Shown here: in pieces, positions 42,631-51,778 of the stretch
Position numbering within the stretch: the first letter of the stretch is position 1
Layout of the letters: each line of letters opens with the position of its first letter
NCBI RefSeq assembly: GCF_014650055.1
Contig: NZ_BMUF01000012.1
Coordinates: 124,001 to 188,000, forward strand
Reading direction: 5' to 3'
Length of the DNA: 64,000 bases
Origin: Streptomyces malachitofuscus
GTDB lineage: Bacteria > Actinomycetota > Actinomycetes > Streptomycetales > Streptomycetaceae
Program-made: the position numbers and the translations under genes
The notes under the pieces: generated by a model
Told to the model about the DNA's origin: nothing
The model's database searches: none
The model's input: the letters and a program-made list of their open reading frames with translations, nothing else

Positions 42631-44583
42631 GTGTCGGTGTCGGCACAGGACGACGTGGCTGAGTTCGCGGCGCTGCTGCGGGAGCTGAAGGAACGCACGG
42701 ACCGCAGTTACGGCTCGCTGGCCCGCCGCCTGAACATGAACACCTCGACGCTGCACCGCTACTGCGCCGGCGAGGCGGTCCCCGTCGACTTCGCCCCGGT
42801 GGAACGGTTCGCCGCCCTCTGCGGCGCGTCCCGCGCGGAACGCCTCGAGCTCCACCACCGCTGGCTCCGCGCGGTGGACGCTCGCCAACGCCCCCACGGA
42901 ACGGCTTCCGCCGCCCGGCCGAAGACGCCGCCGCCCTCTGACCCCACGTCAACAGCGAACGCGGCCCCGGCTCCCGACAAGGCCTCCGCACCGGCCACGG
43001 ACTCCGCACCCGCCACGGGAGCCGCACCCGGCACGGAAACCCCGCCCGCCCCGGGGACCGGGCCCGGCACCAACACCGACTCCAGCACAACCCCCACGCC
43101 AACCACGCACTCCGCACCCGCCACAGGCACTGAACCCGCCACAGGCGCTGAGCCCCGCACAGGCACCCGATCCGGTGCGGCAGCCGCCTCCGGCGCGGAA
43201 ACCGGGCCCGGCACCAACACCGACTCCAGCACAACCCCCACGCCAACCACGGACTCCGCACCCGGCACGGGCGCTGAGCCCGGCACGGGCGCTGAGCCCG
43301 GCACGGGCACCCGATCCGGTGCGGCAGCCGCGTCCGGTGCGGCAGCCGCGTCCGGTGCGGCAGCCGCGTCCGGTGCGGCAGCCGCGTCCGGTGCGGCAGC
43401 CGCGTCCGGTGCGGCAGCCGCGTCCGGTGCGGCAGCCGCGTCCGGTGCGGGATCCGGGCCCGGTGCGGGATCCGGGCCCGGTGGGCCGGTCGCGGAGGGT
43501 GGCGTCGTTGCCCCGGTCTTACGGCGTTCGGTCGCCGGCGGGCGGTCCCGGCGTAACGAGGGCGTCGGGTCCGGCGCCGGGCGCGTGGGCGAGGGCGGCG
43601 AGGTGAGCGGGCCCTTGCCGCACGGGGACGGAGAGCGGCGGCCCTGGTATCGGCGGCGCAAGCGGGTCGCCGTCGCCGTGGCCGCCGCGTGTGCGTTGCT
43701 CGCGACCGTGGGGAGTCTGTCCGCGCTGCCGGACGACCGGCGGCCGTCCGCCGGGAGGGAGGCGCCCGGCGCGCCGCCACCGGGCGGGTCCGCGACGACC
43801 GGGCCCGCCGCGACGCCGCACAGCCGCACCCCCTCACCGACACCGTCCGCTGCGGGCACCGGCGCCGAAGCCGGCGGCACCCCGTCGCCGAAGGCGCGCC
43901 CGGGGGCCCCGGAGACACCGCGCGGCGCCTCCGAGCAGCCCGGGTCGACGGCGCCGGCCGCGTCCCCGCCGCTCACCTGGTCCGCCGACTCGCATGTCTG
44001 GGCGGACGGGTGCGGTCACGACTACGTCATCGCCCGCCCGCCCAAGCAGGTGCCGCCGCCTCCCGCACCGCAGGACGCCCGGACGTGGGCGGAGGCGCAG
44101 TCGGCCGTGCACGGGGGCGAGACGATGGTGGAGCTCTCGGTCCAGGGGACGTCCGGCACGGCCGTCGTCCTGACCGCGCTCCGGGTCCGGGTGACCGGCC
44201 GTGCCGCGCCCGCCCCGGGGAACGCCTACGCCATGGACCAGGGCTGCGGCGGCGCGCTCACCCCGCGCTACTTCGACGTGGACCTGGACAAGGACCGGCC
44301 CATCGCCCGCGCCGTCGCCGGGAACGACGCCGGTACGCCGATCCCCGCCGTGAAGCTGCCGTACACCGTCTCCGCGACCGATCCGGAAGTGCTGATCGTC
44401 ACCGCCCGAACCGGCGGCTGCGACTGCCGCTGGTACCTCGAGCTGGACTGGTCCTCGCAGGGCCGCACCGGCACGGTCCGCGTCGACGACCACGGCCGCC
44501 CGTTCCGCACCAGCGGCATCGCGGACCGGCCCCGCTACGAGTACGACACGTCCGCACGCGACTGGCGCCCGAGCGCGCAGTGA
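42631..44583 (+). CDS. membrane-anchored HTH protein with repeat linker and outside domain
   Basis: A 650-residue protein with four parts. Residues 1-90 hold an XRE-like helix-turn-helix (LKERTDRSYGSLARRLNMNT, STLHRYCAGEAVP). Residues about 95-330 are a low-complexity Ala/Thr/Pro/Gly linker with a 50-bp duplicated block and 18-bp tandem repeats (SGAAAA units). One transmembrane helix is near residues 352-372 (VAVAVAAACALLATVGSLSA). A cysteine-containing outside domain follows (DGCGHDYVIARPP, DQGCGGALTPRYFDVDLD, TGGCDCRWYLEL). GTG at 42631 chosen because the conserved MSVSAQDDVAEF start is there. It is probably a one-component membrane sensor. Confidence 0.82.
   Translation: MSVSAQDDVAEFAALLRELKERTDRSYGSLARRLNMNTSTLHRYCAGEAVPVDFAPVERFAALCGASRAERLELHHRWLRAVDARQRPHGTASAARPKTPPPSDPTSTANAAPAPDKASAPATDSAPATGAAPGTETPPAPGTGPGTNTDSSTTPTPTTHSAPATGTEPATGAEPRTGTRSGAAAASGAETGPGTNTDSSTTPTPTTDSAPGTGAEPGTGAEPGTGTRSGAAAASGAAAASGAAAASGAAAASGAAAASGAAAASGAAAASGAGSGPGAGSGPGGPVAEGGVVAPVLRRSVAGGRSRRNEGVGSGAGRVGEGGEVSGPLPHGDGERRPWYRRRKRVAVAVAAACALLATVGSLSALPDDRRPSAGREAPGAPPPGGSATTGPAATPHSRTPSPTPSAAGTGAEAGGTPSPKARPGAPETPRGASEQPGSTAPAASPPLTWSADSHVWADGCGHDYVIARPPKQVPPPPAPQDARTWAEAQSAVHGGETMVELSVQGTSGTAVVLTALRVRVTGRAAPAPGNAYAMDQGCGGALTPRYFDVDLDKDRPIARAVAGNDAGTPIPAVKLPYTVSATDPEVLIVTARTGGCDCRWYLELDWSSQGRTGTVRVDDHGRPFRTSGIADRPRYEYDTSARDWRPSAQ
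43057..43106 (+). repeat. 50-bp direct repeat, first copy
   Basis: Identical over 50 bases to 43201-43250, 144 bases away, within the linker of the membrane HTH protein. Recombination between them would delete 144 bases, which is 48 codons, and keep the frame. Confidence 0.9.
43201..43250 (+). repeat. 50-bp direct repeat, second copy
   Basis: The partner of 43057-43106, in the same orientation and in the same reading frame. Confidence 0.9.
43315..43476 (+). repeat. 18-bp tandem repeat array in coding sequence
   Basis: Seven perfect copies of TCCGGTGCGGCAGCCGCG (43315-43440) are followed by two diverged copies to 43476. Each unit encodes six residues (SGAAAA), so copy-number change keeps the frame and alters the length of the linker before the membrane helix. 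Confidence 0.92.
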
Positions 44584-44589
44584 CGGTGC

Positions 44590-46335
44590 CTAAGGCCGGG
44601 GCACGTTGCGGAGGTTGGAGCGGGCCATCTGCAGCATCCTGCCCACGCCGCCGTCCAGTACGACCTTGGACGCGGACAGCGCGAACCCGGTCACCATCTC
44701 CTTGCTGATCTTCGGCGGGATGGAGAGCGCGTTGGGGTCGGTGACGACATCGACGAGGGCCGGGCCCTTGTGCCGGAACGCCGACTTCAGCGCCCCGGCC
44801 AGTTCCTTCGGCTTCTCCACCCGCACCCCGTAGGCGCCGCAGGCGCGGGCGACCTCGGCGAAGTCGGGGTTCTTCATGGCCGTGCCGTGCGAGGGCAGAC
44901 CGGCGACCAGCATCTCCAACTCGACCATGCTGAGCGAGGAGTTGTTGAACAGGACGACCTTCACCGGCAGGTCGTACTGCACGAGGGTGAGGAAGTCGCC
45001 CATCAGCATGGTGAACCCGCCGTCGCCGGACATCGACACCACCTGCCGGCCCCGGTCGGTGAACTGCGCCCCGATCGCCATCGGCAGCGCGTTCGCCATC
45101 GAGCCGTGGGAGAAGGAACCGATCACCCGGCGACGGCCGTTGGGCGAGATGTAGCGGGCCGCCCAGACGTTGCACATGCCGGTGTCGACGGTGAACACCG
45201 CGTCGTCGTCGGCCATCTCGTCCAGTACGGACGCCACGTACTCGGGGTGGATCGGCACATGCTTCTCCACCTTCCGTGTGTACGCCTTCACCACGCCCTC
45301 GAGCGCGTCGGCGTGCTTCTTGAGCATCCGGTCGAGGAACTTCCGGTTGTCCTTGGTGCGGACCCGGGGCGTCAGACAGCGCAATGTCTCCTTCACATCG
45401 CCCCACACCGCGAGGTCCAGCTTGGAGCGCCGCCCGAGGATCTCGGGCCGCACATCGACCTGGACGATCTTCACGTCGTCGTCGGGGAGGAAGGCGTTGT
45501 ACGGAAAGTCGGTGCCGAGCAGGATCAGCAGGTCGCACTCGTGCGTGGCCTCGTAGGCGGCGCCGTAGCCGAGCAGTCCGCTCATGCCGACGTCGTACGG
45601 ATTGTCGTACTGGATCCATTCCTTGCCGCGCAGGGCGTGCCCGACCGGGGACTTGATCTTCGCGGCGAACTCCATGACCTCGGCGTGCGCGCCCTTGGTG
45701 CCGGCACCGCAGAACAGCGTGACCTTCTCGGCCCGGTCGATCATGTCGACGAGGCGGTCGATCTCCGCGTCGCCGGGGCGGACCGTGGGCCGGGAGGTGA
45801 CGAGGGCGGTCTCGGGCGCCTGGTCCGGTGCGGGTTCGTCGGCGAGGTCGCCGGGAAGGGAGACGACGCTGACCCCGGAACGGCCGACCGCGTGCTGGAT
45901 GGCGGTGTCCAGCAGCCGGGGCATCTGCCGGGGGCTGGAGATCAGCTCGCTGTAGTGGCTGCACTCACGGAACAGCTGGTCGGGATGGGTCTCCTGGAAG
46001 TAGCCGAGGCCGATCTCGCTGGACGGGATGTGCGAGGCGAGGGCGAGGACCGGGGCCATGGAGCGGTGGGCGTCGTAGAGGCCGTTGATGAGGTGCAGGT
46101 TGCCCGGCCCGCAGGAGCCCGCGCAGGCGGCGAGCCGGCCGGTGACCTGCGCCTCGGCGCCGGCGGCGAACGCGGCGGTCTCCTCGTGCCGGACGTGGAT
46201 CCAGTCGATGGCGGCGTTGCGGCGCACGGCGTCGACGACCGGGTTGAGGCTGTCGCCGACCACGCCGTAGAGGCGTTTGACTCCCGCGCGGGTGAGGATG
46301 TCGACGAACTGTTCCGCGATGTTCTGTTTGGCCAT
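44590..46335 (-). CDS. poxB: pyruvate oxidase/dehydrogenase (quinone), PoxB type
   Basis: A 581-residue ThDP- and FAD-dependent enzyme that decarboxylates pyruvate to acetate and CO2, passing electrons to membrane quinone. It matches E. coli PoxB closely: RHEETAAFAAGAEAQ (catalytic glutamate), CAGSCGPGNLHLINGLYDAH, FQETHPDQLFRECSHY and the ThDP site SGDGGFTMLMGDFLTLVQYD. ATG at 46335 with GGAGGGG upstream. The C-terminal tail that binds membranes in E. coli is only loosely similar. It ends six bases from the convergent membrane HTH gene. Confidence 0.93.
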   Translation of the reverse strand: MAKQNIAEQFVDILTRAGVKRLYGVVGDSLNPVVDAVRRNAAIDWIHVRHEETAAFAAGAEAQVTGRLAACAGSCGPGNLHLINGLYDAHRSMAPVLALASHIPSSEIGLGYFQETHPDQLFRECSHYSELISSPRQMPRLLDTAIQHAVGRSGVSVVSLPGDLADEPAPDQAPETALVTSRPTVRPGDAEIDRLVDMIDRAEKVTLFCGAGTKGAHAEVMEFAAKIKSPVGHALRGKEWIQYDNPYDVGMSGLLGYGAAYEATHECDLLILLGTDFPYNAFLPDDDVKIVQVDVRPEILGRRSKLDLAVWGDVKETLRCLTPRVRTKDNRKFLDRMLKKHADALEGVVKAYTRKVEKHVPIHPEYVASVLDEMADDDAVFTVDTGMCNVWAARYISPNGRRRVIGSFSHGSMANALPMAIGAQFTDRGRQVVSMSGDGGFTMLMGDFLTLVQYDLPVKVVLFNNSSLSMVELEMLVAGLPSHGTAMKNPDFAEVARACGAYGVRVEKPKELAGALKSAFRHKGPALVDVVTDPNALSIPPKISKEMVTGFALSASKVVLDGGVGRMLQMARSNLRNVPRP

Positions 46336-46401
46336 GGGTTCCGTCTGCCCCTCCGGTGTCGAAGATGCCTGACCGGTTCCATGAATTCACACCGGGAGCG
46401 C

Positions 46402-47916
46402 TCACGCCTCCCAAACGGCGACGGCCGTGCGGTCGTCCGCGTACCCCTTCACCCGTACCTGGGTGTCGGCCAGGAACGCGGCGAGGCCGGGCGGTTCGGG
46501 GCGGGACCACCGGTCGGCCAGGTGGGCGCGGAGTTCCTCCTCGCCGCGCAGCGGGTCGGCGAGACCGGTGCCGCACATCAGCAGGGTGTCACCCGGGCGG
46601 GCTACCGAGGTACGGAAACGGAAGGGCTCGCGAGGGGGTTCGGGGGCGGGCTCGTACGGGCTCGGGGGCGTGGGGATGCCGAGGTCCATGGTGAGGCGGT
46701 CGCCGTCGGGGGTCTCGGAGGGTGGCGAGCCGAAGCCGAGCACGGGTTCGCCTTTGACGTCGGCGACCTCCGGTTCGATGTCCTGCCACTCGCCGTCCCG
46801 CAGCCGGAACAGACCGCCGGGGCCGACGCCGAAGAAGACCCGGGTGCGGCAGTCCGGGTCGGCGGGCAGGAGGAGACAGCGCAGCGTGGCCGCGTAGTCG
46901 TCGGGATCGATGCCCTGTTCGACCGCGCCGGCGCGGAGCCGGCCGAGGCTGCGGTCGGTGAGGCGGTGCAGGCCCGACTTGAGGTCGCCGCGCCGGGCGG
47001 CCCTTATGTCGTCGACGAGGCGGTCGTGGCTGCGCCCCACGGCACGGCCGATCCAGCGGCAGGCCTCGGCGGCGGCCAGATGCGCCCGGGGCGCGGTCCG
47101 GGTGCCGGTTGCCAGCGCGACGAGGAGCAGCGCCCGCTCGCCCGTCCCGAACCGCGCGGTGAGCAGGGCGTCGCGGCGTGGCTCTCCCCGGTACCGCGCG
47201 GAGTCGCCGCGCACGGACGCGGCCCGCAGGGTGCAGGCCCCGTACCGGGCGCCGTCGAGCACGGTGTCCGGCGCCAGGTCGTCCAGTTCGTCGGGGTCGG
47301 CGGCGGGCAGGGCGGTGGGTTCGGCGTCGTAGGTGGGGGGCCGGGAGCCGACGTGGCCGCGGGAGGGCGGGGGCGGGGGTGGATCCAGGCGGGAGGGGCG
47401 GGGGCCGGCGGGGGGCGGTGCGTCCTCGGGTTCCGGGGTGGCGGGCGGCAAAGGCGCCGAGTCCGGGAACGGCGTCCAGGTCCCGAAGGTCATGGGCGGC
47501 AGGGACTCCGGCTCCCGCGCATCGCTCGCCTCCCGCGCATCGCCCGACTTCCCCGCATCGCCCGGCTCCCCGGCTCCGGGCGTCCGCCGCGGATCCTGCG
47601 GACGCCGCGGATCCGCGTCCGGCACAGTGTGCCGAGGGGGCCTCGGCGGGAAGGTCACCGGGCCCGGTGGTGCGGCGGGCGGAGGTTCCCAGGGGGCGCG
47701 GGAGGGCGGGGCGGGCGTGGCGCGGGGTGCCGGGATCCTCGTCGTGGGCGGGGGAGCCGGAGCCGGCCCGGTGTTCAGCGTGCCGGACGCCGAGGCGAAA
47801 CGGTCGTCCAGGGAATCGGGCGCCGGTGCGGGGCCCGTGTCACCGGCGGCGTCGTCGTACAGCTGCGCCCACCAGTCGTCCTCAGGACCGGTGGGCCTTC
47901 CCCCCTGCTGACTCAT
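46402..47916 (-). CDS. PP2C-like protein lacking catalytic residues
   Basis: A 504-residue protein. Residues 1-230 are a disordered, proline-rich region with short repeats (GEPGDAGKSGDAREASDARE). The C-terminal 270 residues follow the PP2C phosphatase layout (ASVRGDSARYRGEPRRDALL, FFGVGPGGLFRLRDGEW, GDTLLMCGTGLADPL, DDRTAVAVWEA). The metal-binding aspartates of the usual VADGMGG segment are replaced (LLVALATG), so it is probably a pseudo-phosphatase used for binding. The ATG at 47916 was chosen because the upstream seven codons are not conserved-looking. Confidence 0.78.
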   Translation of the reverse strand: MSQQGGRPTGPEDDWWAQLYDDAAGDTGPAPAPDSLDDRFASASGTLNTGPAPAPPPTTRIPAPRATPAPPSRAPWEPPPAAPPGPVTFPPRPPRHTVPDADPRRPQDPRRTPGAGEPGDAGKSGDAREASDAREPESLPPMTFGTWTPFPDSAPLPPATPEPEDAPPPAGPRPSRLDPPPPPPSRGHVGSRPPTYDAEPTALPAADPDELDDLAPDTVLDGARYGACTLRAASVRGDSARYRGEPRRDALLTARFGTGERALLLVALATGTRTAPRAHLAAAEACRWIGRAVGRSHDRLVDDIRAARRGDLKSGLHRLTDRSLGRLRAGAVEQGIDPDDYAATLRCLLLPADPDCRTRVFFGVGPGGLFRLRDGEWQDIEPEVADVKGEPVLGFGSPPSETPDGDRLTMDLGIPTPPSPYEPAPEPPREPFRFRTSVARPGDTLLMCGTGLADPLRGEEELRAHLADRWSRPEPPGLAAFLADTQVRVKGYADDRTAVAVWEA

Positions 47917-48089
47917 GCCCCCAATTGTCGCCCGCACGGGCCGGTTGAAAACGGGGCATCCGGAAAATCCCCGCCAGGCGGCGCACCCGGGACGGCCTCC
48001 CGGGTGAACCGCGGGACGGCTGTGCGACGGGGGGCGCGAAGCGGTCGTTCCGTTCTGCGCCGTCGCCGGGCCTCCGGCACCCTGGACAG

Positions 48090-48572
48090 ATGGGAGCGTG
48101 GGACCTCCTGCTCGCCGGACTGGTGCTCCTGCTCGGCCTGTGCGGAGTGCTGCTGCCAGGGGTGCCCGGTTCGTGGCTGGTGTGGGCCGGGGTCCTGTGG
48201 TGGGCGCTGAAGGATCCCCAGCCCGTGGCGTGGTGGGTGTGCGTGGGGGCGACGGTGGTGCTGTTCCTGTCCCAGGTGGTGCGCTGGGCCCTGCCGCCCC
48301 GTCGGCTGCGGATGGGCGGCGCCGACGCGCGCATGCTGGGGTACGCGGGCTGCGGCTCGCTCCTCGGTTTCGTGCTGCTGCCCGTGGTCGGCGCGGTCCC
48401 GGGCTTCCTCGGCGGTCTCTACCTCTACGAACGGCTCCGGCTGGGCCGCCGCAGGGAGGCGGCCGCGGCGACGCGGACGGCGATGCGCTCGTGGGGCTGG
48501 AGCGTGCTGACGGAGCTGTTCACCTGCCAGCTGATCACGGCGGCGTGGCTGGGCGCGGTGTTCTGGGGCTGA
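48090..48572 (+). CDS. DUF456 membrane protein
   Basis: A 160-residue protein with three to four transmembrane helices: residues 5-27 (LLLAGLVLLLGLCGVLLPG), 30-60 (WLVWAGVLWW and the segment after it) and the glycine-rich pair LLGFVLLPVVGAVPGFLGGL near 95-115. This is the standard DUF456 pattern, with GVPGSWLVWAG and PGFLGGLYLYERLR. The function is unknown. The ATG at 48090 lacks a clear ribosome site. Confidence 0.88.
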   Translation: MGAWDLLLAGLVLLLGLCGVLLPGVPGSWLVWAGVLWWALKDPQPVAWWVCVGATVVLFLSQVVRWALPPRRLRMGGADARMLGYAGCGSLLGFVLLPVVGAVPGFLGGLYLYERLRLGRRREAAAATRTAMRSWGWSVLTELFTCQLITAAWLGAVFWG

Positions 48573-48597
48573 GCTCGCGTGCGGGGGGCCGCTGCCC

Positions 48598-49104
48598 TCA
48601 GGGCCGCAGTGCGCCCTCGAGGGTCAGCAGCCGCACCTTCCGCTCCACTCCCCCCGCATACCCGGTCAGCGAGCCGTCGGAGCCGATCACCCGGTGGCAG
48701 GGGCGGACGATGAGCAGCGGGTTCGCGCCGATCGCGCCGCCGACGGCCCGTACGGCGGGCCGGGAGGCGCCGATCCGGGCCGCGATCTCGCCGTAGGAGA
48801 CGGTCGTCCCGTACGGGACGTCGTCGAGGGCGGTCCACACCTTCTCCCGGAACGGTGTGCCGACGGCGCGCAGGGCCAGCCGGAACTCCTGGAGCTCGCC
48901 GGCGAAGTACGCGGCGAGCTGCCGCTCGGCCTCGCGGAACGGCCCGGGATCGTGCCGCCAGTCGTCCCGCACGGTGCGGCCGCCCTTCTGACCGGGCACG
49001 GAAAGCGAGGTCAGCTCGCCGGTCGGGGCGGCGGTGAGCAGCAGCGGTCCGACGGGGCTGTCCACCCGCGTCCAGTACGTCGTGGTCGTCATCGTCATCG
49101 TCAT
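48598..49104 (-). CDS. ogt: methylated-DNA-protein-cysteine S-methyltransferase
   Basis: A 168-residue suicide repair protein that removes O6-methyl groups from guanine. The active-site motif is IVRPCHRVIG (acceptor cysteine near residue 132), with the upstream helix VPYGTTVSYGEIAARIGASR and the arginine finger region. The first residues repeat Met-Thr (MTMTMT), so two in-frame ATG codons follow the one chosen at 49104; GGAG sits six bases before it. It starts two bases after the glycosylase gene stop, so the two form one alkylation-repair operon. Confidence 0.95.
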   Translation of the reverse strand: MTMTMTTTTYWTRVDSPVGPLLLTAAPTGELTSLSVPGQKGGRTVRDDWRHDPGPFREAERQLAAYFAGELQEFRLALRAVGTPFREKVWTALDDVPYGTTVSYGEIAARIGASRPAVRAVGGAIGANPLLIVRPCHRVIGSDGSLTGYAGGVERKVRLLTLEGALRP

Positions 49105-49106
49105 GG

Positions 49107-50495
49107 TTACTCCAACTCCCCTGCGGCACGCAGGTGGTTCAGGGCGTACGAGCGCCAGGGGCGCCAGCTGTCGGGGGTGTCCCGGCCGGGCGGGGCCACG
49201 TCGGGGTCGCCGAGGGCGCGGGTGCGGATCGCGGCGACCGTGCGCGCGTCCAGGCCGGGGACGGCGGCGAGGGCGTCCCGGGCTTCGTCGCGGTCGGCGC
49301 CGGGGCCGAGGCGTACCGTGCCGTCGGCGAGGGCGGCGGTGAGCGCGCCCAGAGGGCCGTCGGGCTCGGCCTCGGCGAGGACCCCGGGTTCGGGGAACAG
49401 GTGGGTGAGGGCGCCGCAGGGGGCGTCGAGCCGCTTGCCGTAGCGCCGGACCAGGTCGGCCGCCTCGTCGCGGCCGGTGAGCGCGCGCACCGCCAGTTCG
49501 TCCGGGTCGGCGGCCCCCGGTGAGCGCAGCCCGGGCCGCGCGGCGACCAGGGGGGCGAGCCGCGTGTCGGCGCCTAGGCGGGCGTCGACGGCGTACGGGT
49601 CGGCGTCCAGGTCGAACAGCCGCCGCAGCCGCTGTACGGCGGTGGTCAGATCGCGGGGGTCGGTGAGGTGGACGCGTGCGTCGAGCCAGCCTCCGGGGTG
49701 GGCGCCCGTCCCGGAGTGCGGGCGTTCGCCCACGGCGGCGATGCCGGTGCCGTAGGGCAGCCGCAGGGTGCGGCGGTAGGTGCGGTCGCCGGGGGCGCCG
49801 CTCACCTCCTCGACGCCCGCCACTGCCTCGCGTTCCAGCAGGTCGAAGACGCATCCCGCCTGGTAGGGGCCGCGGTGGGCGAGCCGCAGGGGGATCCCGG
49901 CGGACGGTGTGGCGGTCCGTGCGGCGGTCCGGCCGGCGCGGGGCGCGGACGCGCGCAGCCCGCTGGGGGTGGTGGCGTACACGGACCGCACGGTGTCGTT
50001 GAACTGGCGCACGCTGGCGAATCCGGAGGCGAAGGCGATCTCCGTGACGGGCAGCCCGGTGGTCTGCAGGAGCACGCGCGCGGCGTGCGCCCGCTGGGCC
50101 CGGGCGAGTGCGACGGGCCCGGCGCCGAGCTCGCCGGTGAGCTGCCGCTGCACCTGGCGGGCGCTGTAGCCGAGCCGTGCGGCGAGTCCGGCGACGCCCT
50201 CGCGGTCGACGACGCCGTCGGCGATCAGCCGCATGGCCCGGCCCACCACGTCGGCCCGGACGTTCCACTCGGCGGAGCCGGGCACGGCATCCGGGCGGCA
50301 CCGCCGGCAGGCCCGGAACCCGGAGCCCTGCGCGGCGGCGGCGGTCGCGAAGAAGCGCACGTTGTGCCGCTTCGGTGTGACGGCGGGGCAGCTCGGCCGG
50401 CAGTAGATGCCGGTCGTCTCCACGGCGAAGAAGAACGCCCCGTCGAACCGGGCGTCCCGGCTGCGCACCGCCTCGTACCTGCTGTCCTCGTCCAT
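49107..50495 (-). CDS. Ada-AlkA fusion: methylation sensor and DNA-3-methyladenine glycosylase
   Basis: A 462-residue multidomain repair protein. Residues 1-80 are the Ada zinc domain with four cysteines (YCRPSCP and CRRCRP), which accepts methyl groups from phosphotriesters. An AraC-type helix-turn-helix follows (LAARLGYSARQVQRQLTGEL, VTEIAFASGFASVRQFNDTV). The C-terminal half is an AlkA-type glycosylase with the helix-hairpin-helix region AVPGLDARTVAAIRTRALGDPD. It can therefore sense methylation, activate genes and excise 3-methyladenine. ATG at 50495. It is followed by ogt. Confidence 0.93.
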   Translation of the reverse strand: MDEDSRYEAVRSRDARFDGAFFFAVETTGIYCRPSCPAVTPKRHNVRFFATAAAAQGSGFRACRRCRPDAVPGSAEWNVRADVVGRAMRLIADGVVDREGVAGLAARLGYSARQVQRQLTGELGAGPVALARAQRAHAARVLLQTTGLPVTEIAFASGFASVRQFNDTVRSVYATTPSGLRASAPRAGRTAARTATPSAGIPLRLAHRGPYQAGCVFDLLEREAVAGVEEVSGAPGDRTYRRTLRLPYGTGIAAVGERPHSGTGAHPGGWLDARVHLTDPRDLTTAVQRLRRLFDLDADPYAVDARLGADTRLAPLVAARPGLRSPGAADPDELAVRALTGRDEAADLVRRYGKRLDAPCGALTHLFPEPGVLAEAEPDGPLGALTAALADGTVRLGPGADRDEARDALAAVPGLDARTVAAIRTRALGDPDVAPPGRDTPDSWRPWRSYALNHLRAAGELE

Positions 50496-50566
50496 CACGC
50501 CGTCCAGTCTCCGCCATCCGGGAGGCCCCGGCTGGCGGAAATCGGACATCGCGGTGAGGGCCATGC

Positions 50567-50596
50567 CCTGTCGTTCGGATCACGCCGAACGACAGG
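50567..50596 (-). terminator. terminator after rsgA
   Basis: CCTGTCGTTCGG and CCGAACGACAGG form a 12-bp perfect stem with a 6-base loop, two bases beyond the rsgA stop codon on the minus strand. Confidence 0.85.
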
Positions 50597-50598
50597 CC

Positions 50599-51705
50599 CT
50601 AGCGCACGCGGCCCCGCTTGGCCTCCATCGCCGCCTTGCCGATCGCGCCCTTGCGCTTCCAGTCCTTGCGGATCTCCGCGCGGAGCCGCGCGTCGGTCTT
50701 GGCGACGATGTACTGGTTTTCCCGGAGCAGCTTGCGGTAGCTGTCCAGGCGGCGCTGCGGCAGCTCCCCGGTCTCGATGGCTTCGAGGACCGCGCAGCCC
50801 GGCTCGCTCTCGTGGGCGCAGTCGTGGAAGCGGCAGCCCTCGGCCAGTTCCTCGATCTCGGCGAACACCTGCCCGACGCCGGTTCCGGCGTCCCACAGGC
50901 CGACGCCCCGCAGTCCCGGTGTGTCGATGAGGACTCCCCCGCCGGGCAGCGCCAGCAGGTTGCGGGTGGTGGTGGTGTGGCGTCCCTTGCCGTCGACGTC
51001 GCGGGTGGCCCGGACGTCCATCACGTCCTCGCCGAGGAGCGCGTTGGCCAGGGTGGACTTTCCGGCGCCGGACTGCCCGAGCAGCACCGACGTGCCGCCC
51101 GCCGTGATGGCGGAGAGCACGTCGAGTCCGTCCCCGTCCCTCGCGCTGACCGTGAGCACCGGCACGCCCGGGGCGCTGGTCTCCACGTCCTGGACGAGGT
51201 GCGCGCGGGTGACCGCGTCCGGCACGAGGTCGGCCTTGGTGAGCACGACCACGGGCTGGGCCCCGGACTCCCAGGCGAGCGCCAGGAAGCGCTCGATACG
51301 GGCCAGGTCGAGTTCGACGGCGAGCGAGACGGCGACCACGGCGTGGTCGACGTTGGCGGCGAGGATCTGCCCCTCGGACCGCTTGGAGGAGGTGGAGCGC
51401 ACGAACGCCGTACGGCGTGGCAGATACGCGCGGACGTAGCGGGGGTTCCCGCCGGGCTCGACGGCGACCCAGTCGCCCGTGCACACCACCCGCAGGGGGT
51501 CGTGCGGGGTGACGAAGGCGGTGTCGGCGCGCAGGAGCCCGCCGGCGGTGACGACGTCGCACTGGCCGCGGTCGACGCGGACCACGCGCCCGGGCAGCAG
51601 CCCTTCGGTGTCGTAGGGGGCGAACGCTTCCGCCCAGGCGTCGTCCCAGCCGTACGGGGCGAGCGCGGAGGAAGAGGAAGCGGAGGAAAGAGAGAGGGAG
51701 CTCAA
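50599..51705 (-). CDS. rsgA: ribosome small-subunit-dependent GTPase A
   Basis: A 368-residue circularly permuted GTPase that helps mature the 30S ribosomal subunit. An N-terminal OB-fold leads to the GTPase motifs in permuted order: G4 VVVLTKADLV, G1 LLGQSGAGKSTLANAL, G2 HTTTTRNL and G3 DTPGLRGVGL. A C-terminal zinc finger follows (CRFHDCAHESEPGC). No ATG is available near the conserved start; TTG at 51705 (MSSLSLSS-like) with a weak AAGGG was chosen. A 23-codon ORF with a strong ribosome site precedes it by 73 bases and may couple or limit its translation. Confidence 0.93.
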   Translation of the reverse strand: MSSLSLSSASSSSALAPYGWDDAWAEAFAPYDTEGLLPGRVVRVDRGQCDVVTAGGLLRADTAFVTPHDPLRVVCTGDWVAVEPGGNPRYVRAYLPRRTAFVRSTSSKRSEGQILAANVDHAVVAVSLAVELDLARIERFLALAWESGAQPVVVLTKADLVPDAVTRAHLVQDVETSAPGVPVLTVSARDGDGLDVLSAITAGGTSVLLGQSGAGKSTLANALLGEDVMDVRATRDVDGKGRHTTTTRNLLALPGGGVLIDTPGLRGVGLWDAGTGVGQVFAEIEELAEGCRFHDCAHESEPGCAVLEAIETGELPQRRLDSYRKLLRENQYIVAKTDARLRAEIRKDWKRKGAIGKAAMEAKRGRVR

Positions 51706-51778
51706 GGGGGGACCCTTCGGGCGGGTGGCCCCGGCGGCCGCGCGTACGCGGAGACGTACGGACGGGAAAAGGGTGAGG

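Noticed and set aside
43315..43476. Tandem array considered as a CRISPR
   Set aside because: The units are contiguous 18-mers without spacers, lie in a coding frame and keep that frame.
44770..48210. 1146-codon open frame on the plus strand
   Set aside because: It is an antisense frame over poxB and the PP2C-like gene, kept open by third-position GC bias. It also runs through a real intergenic gap.
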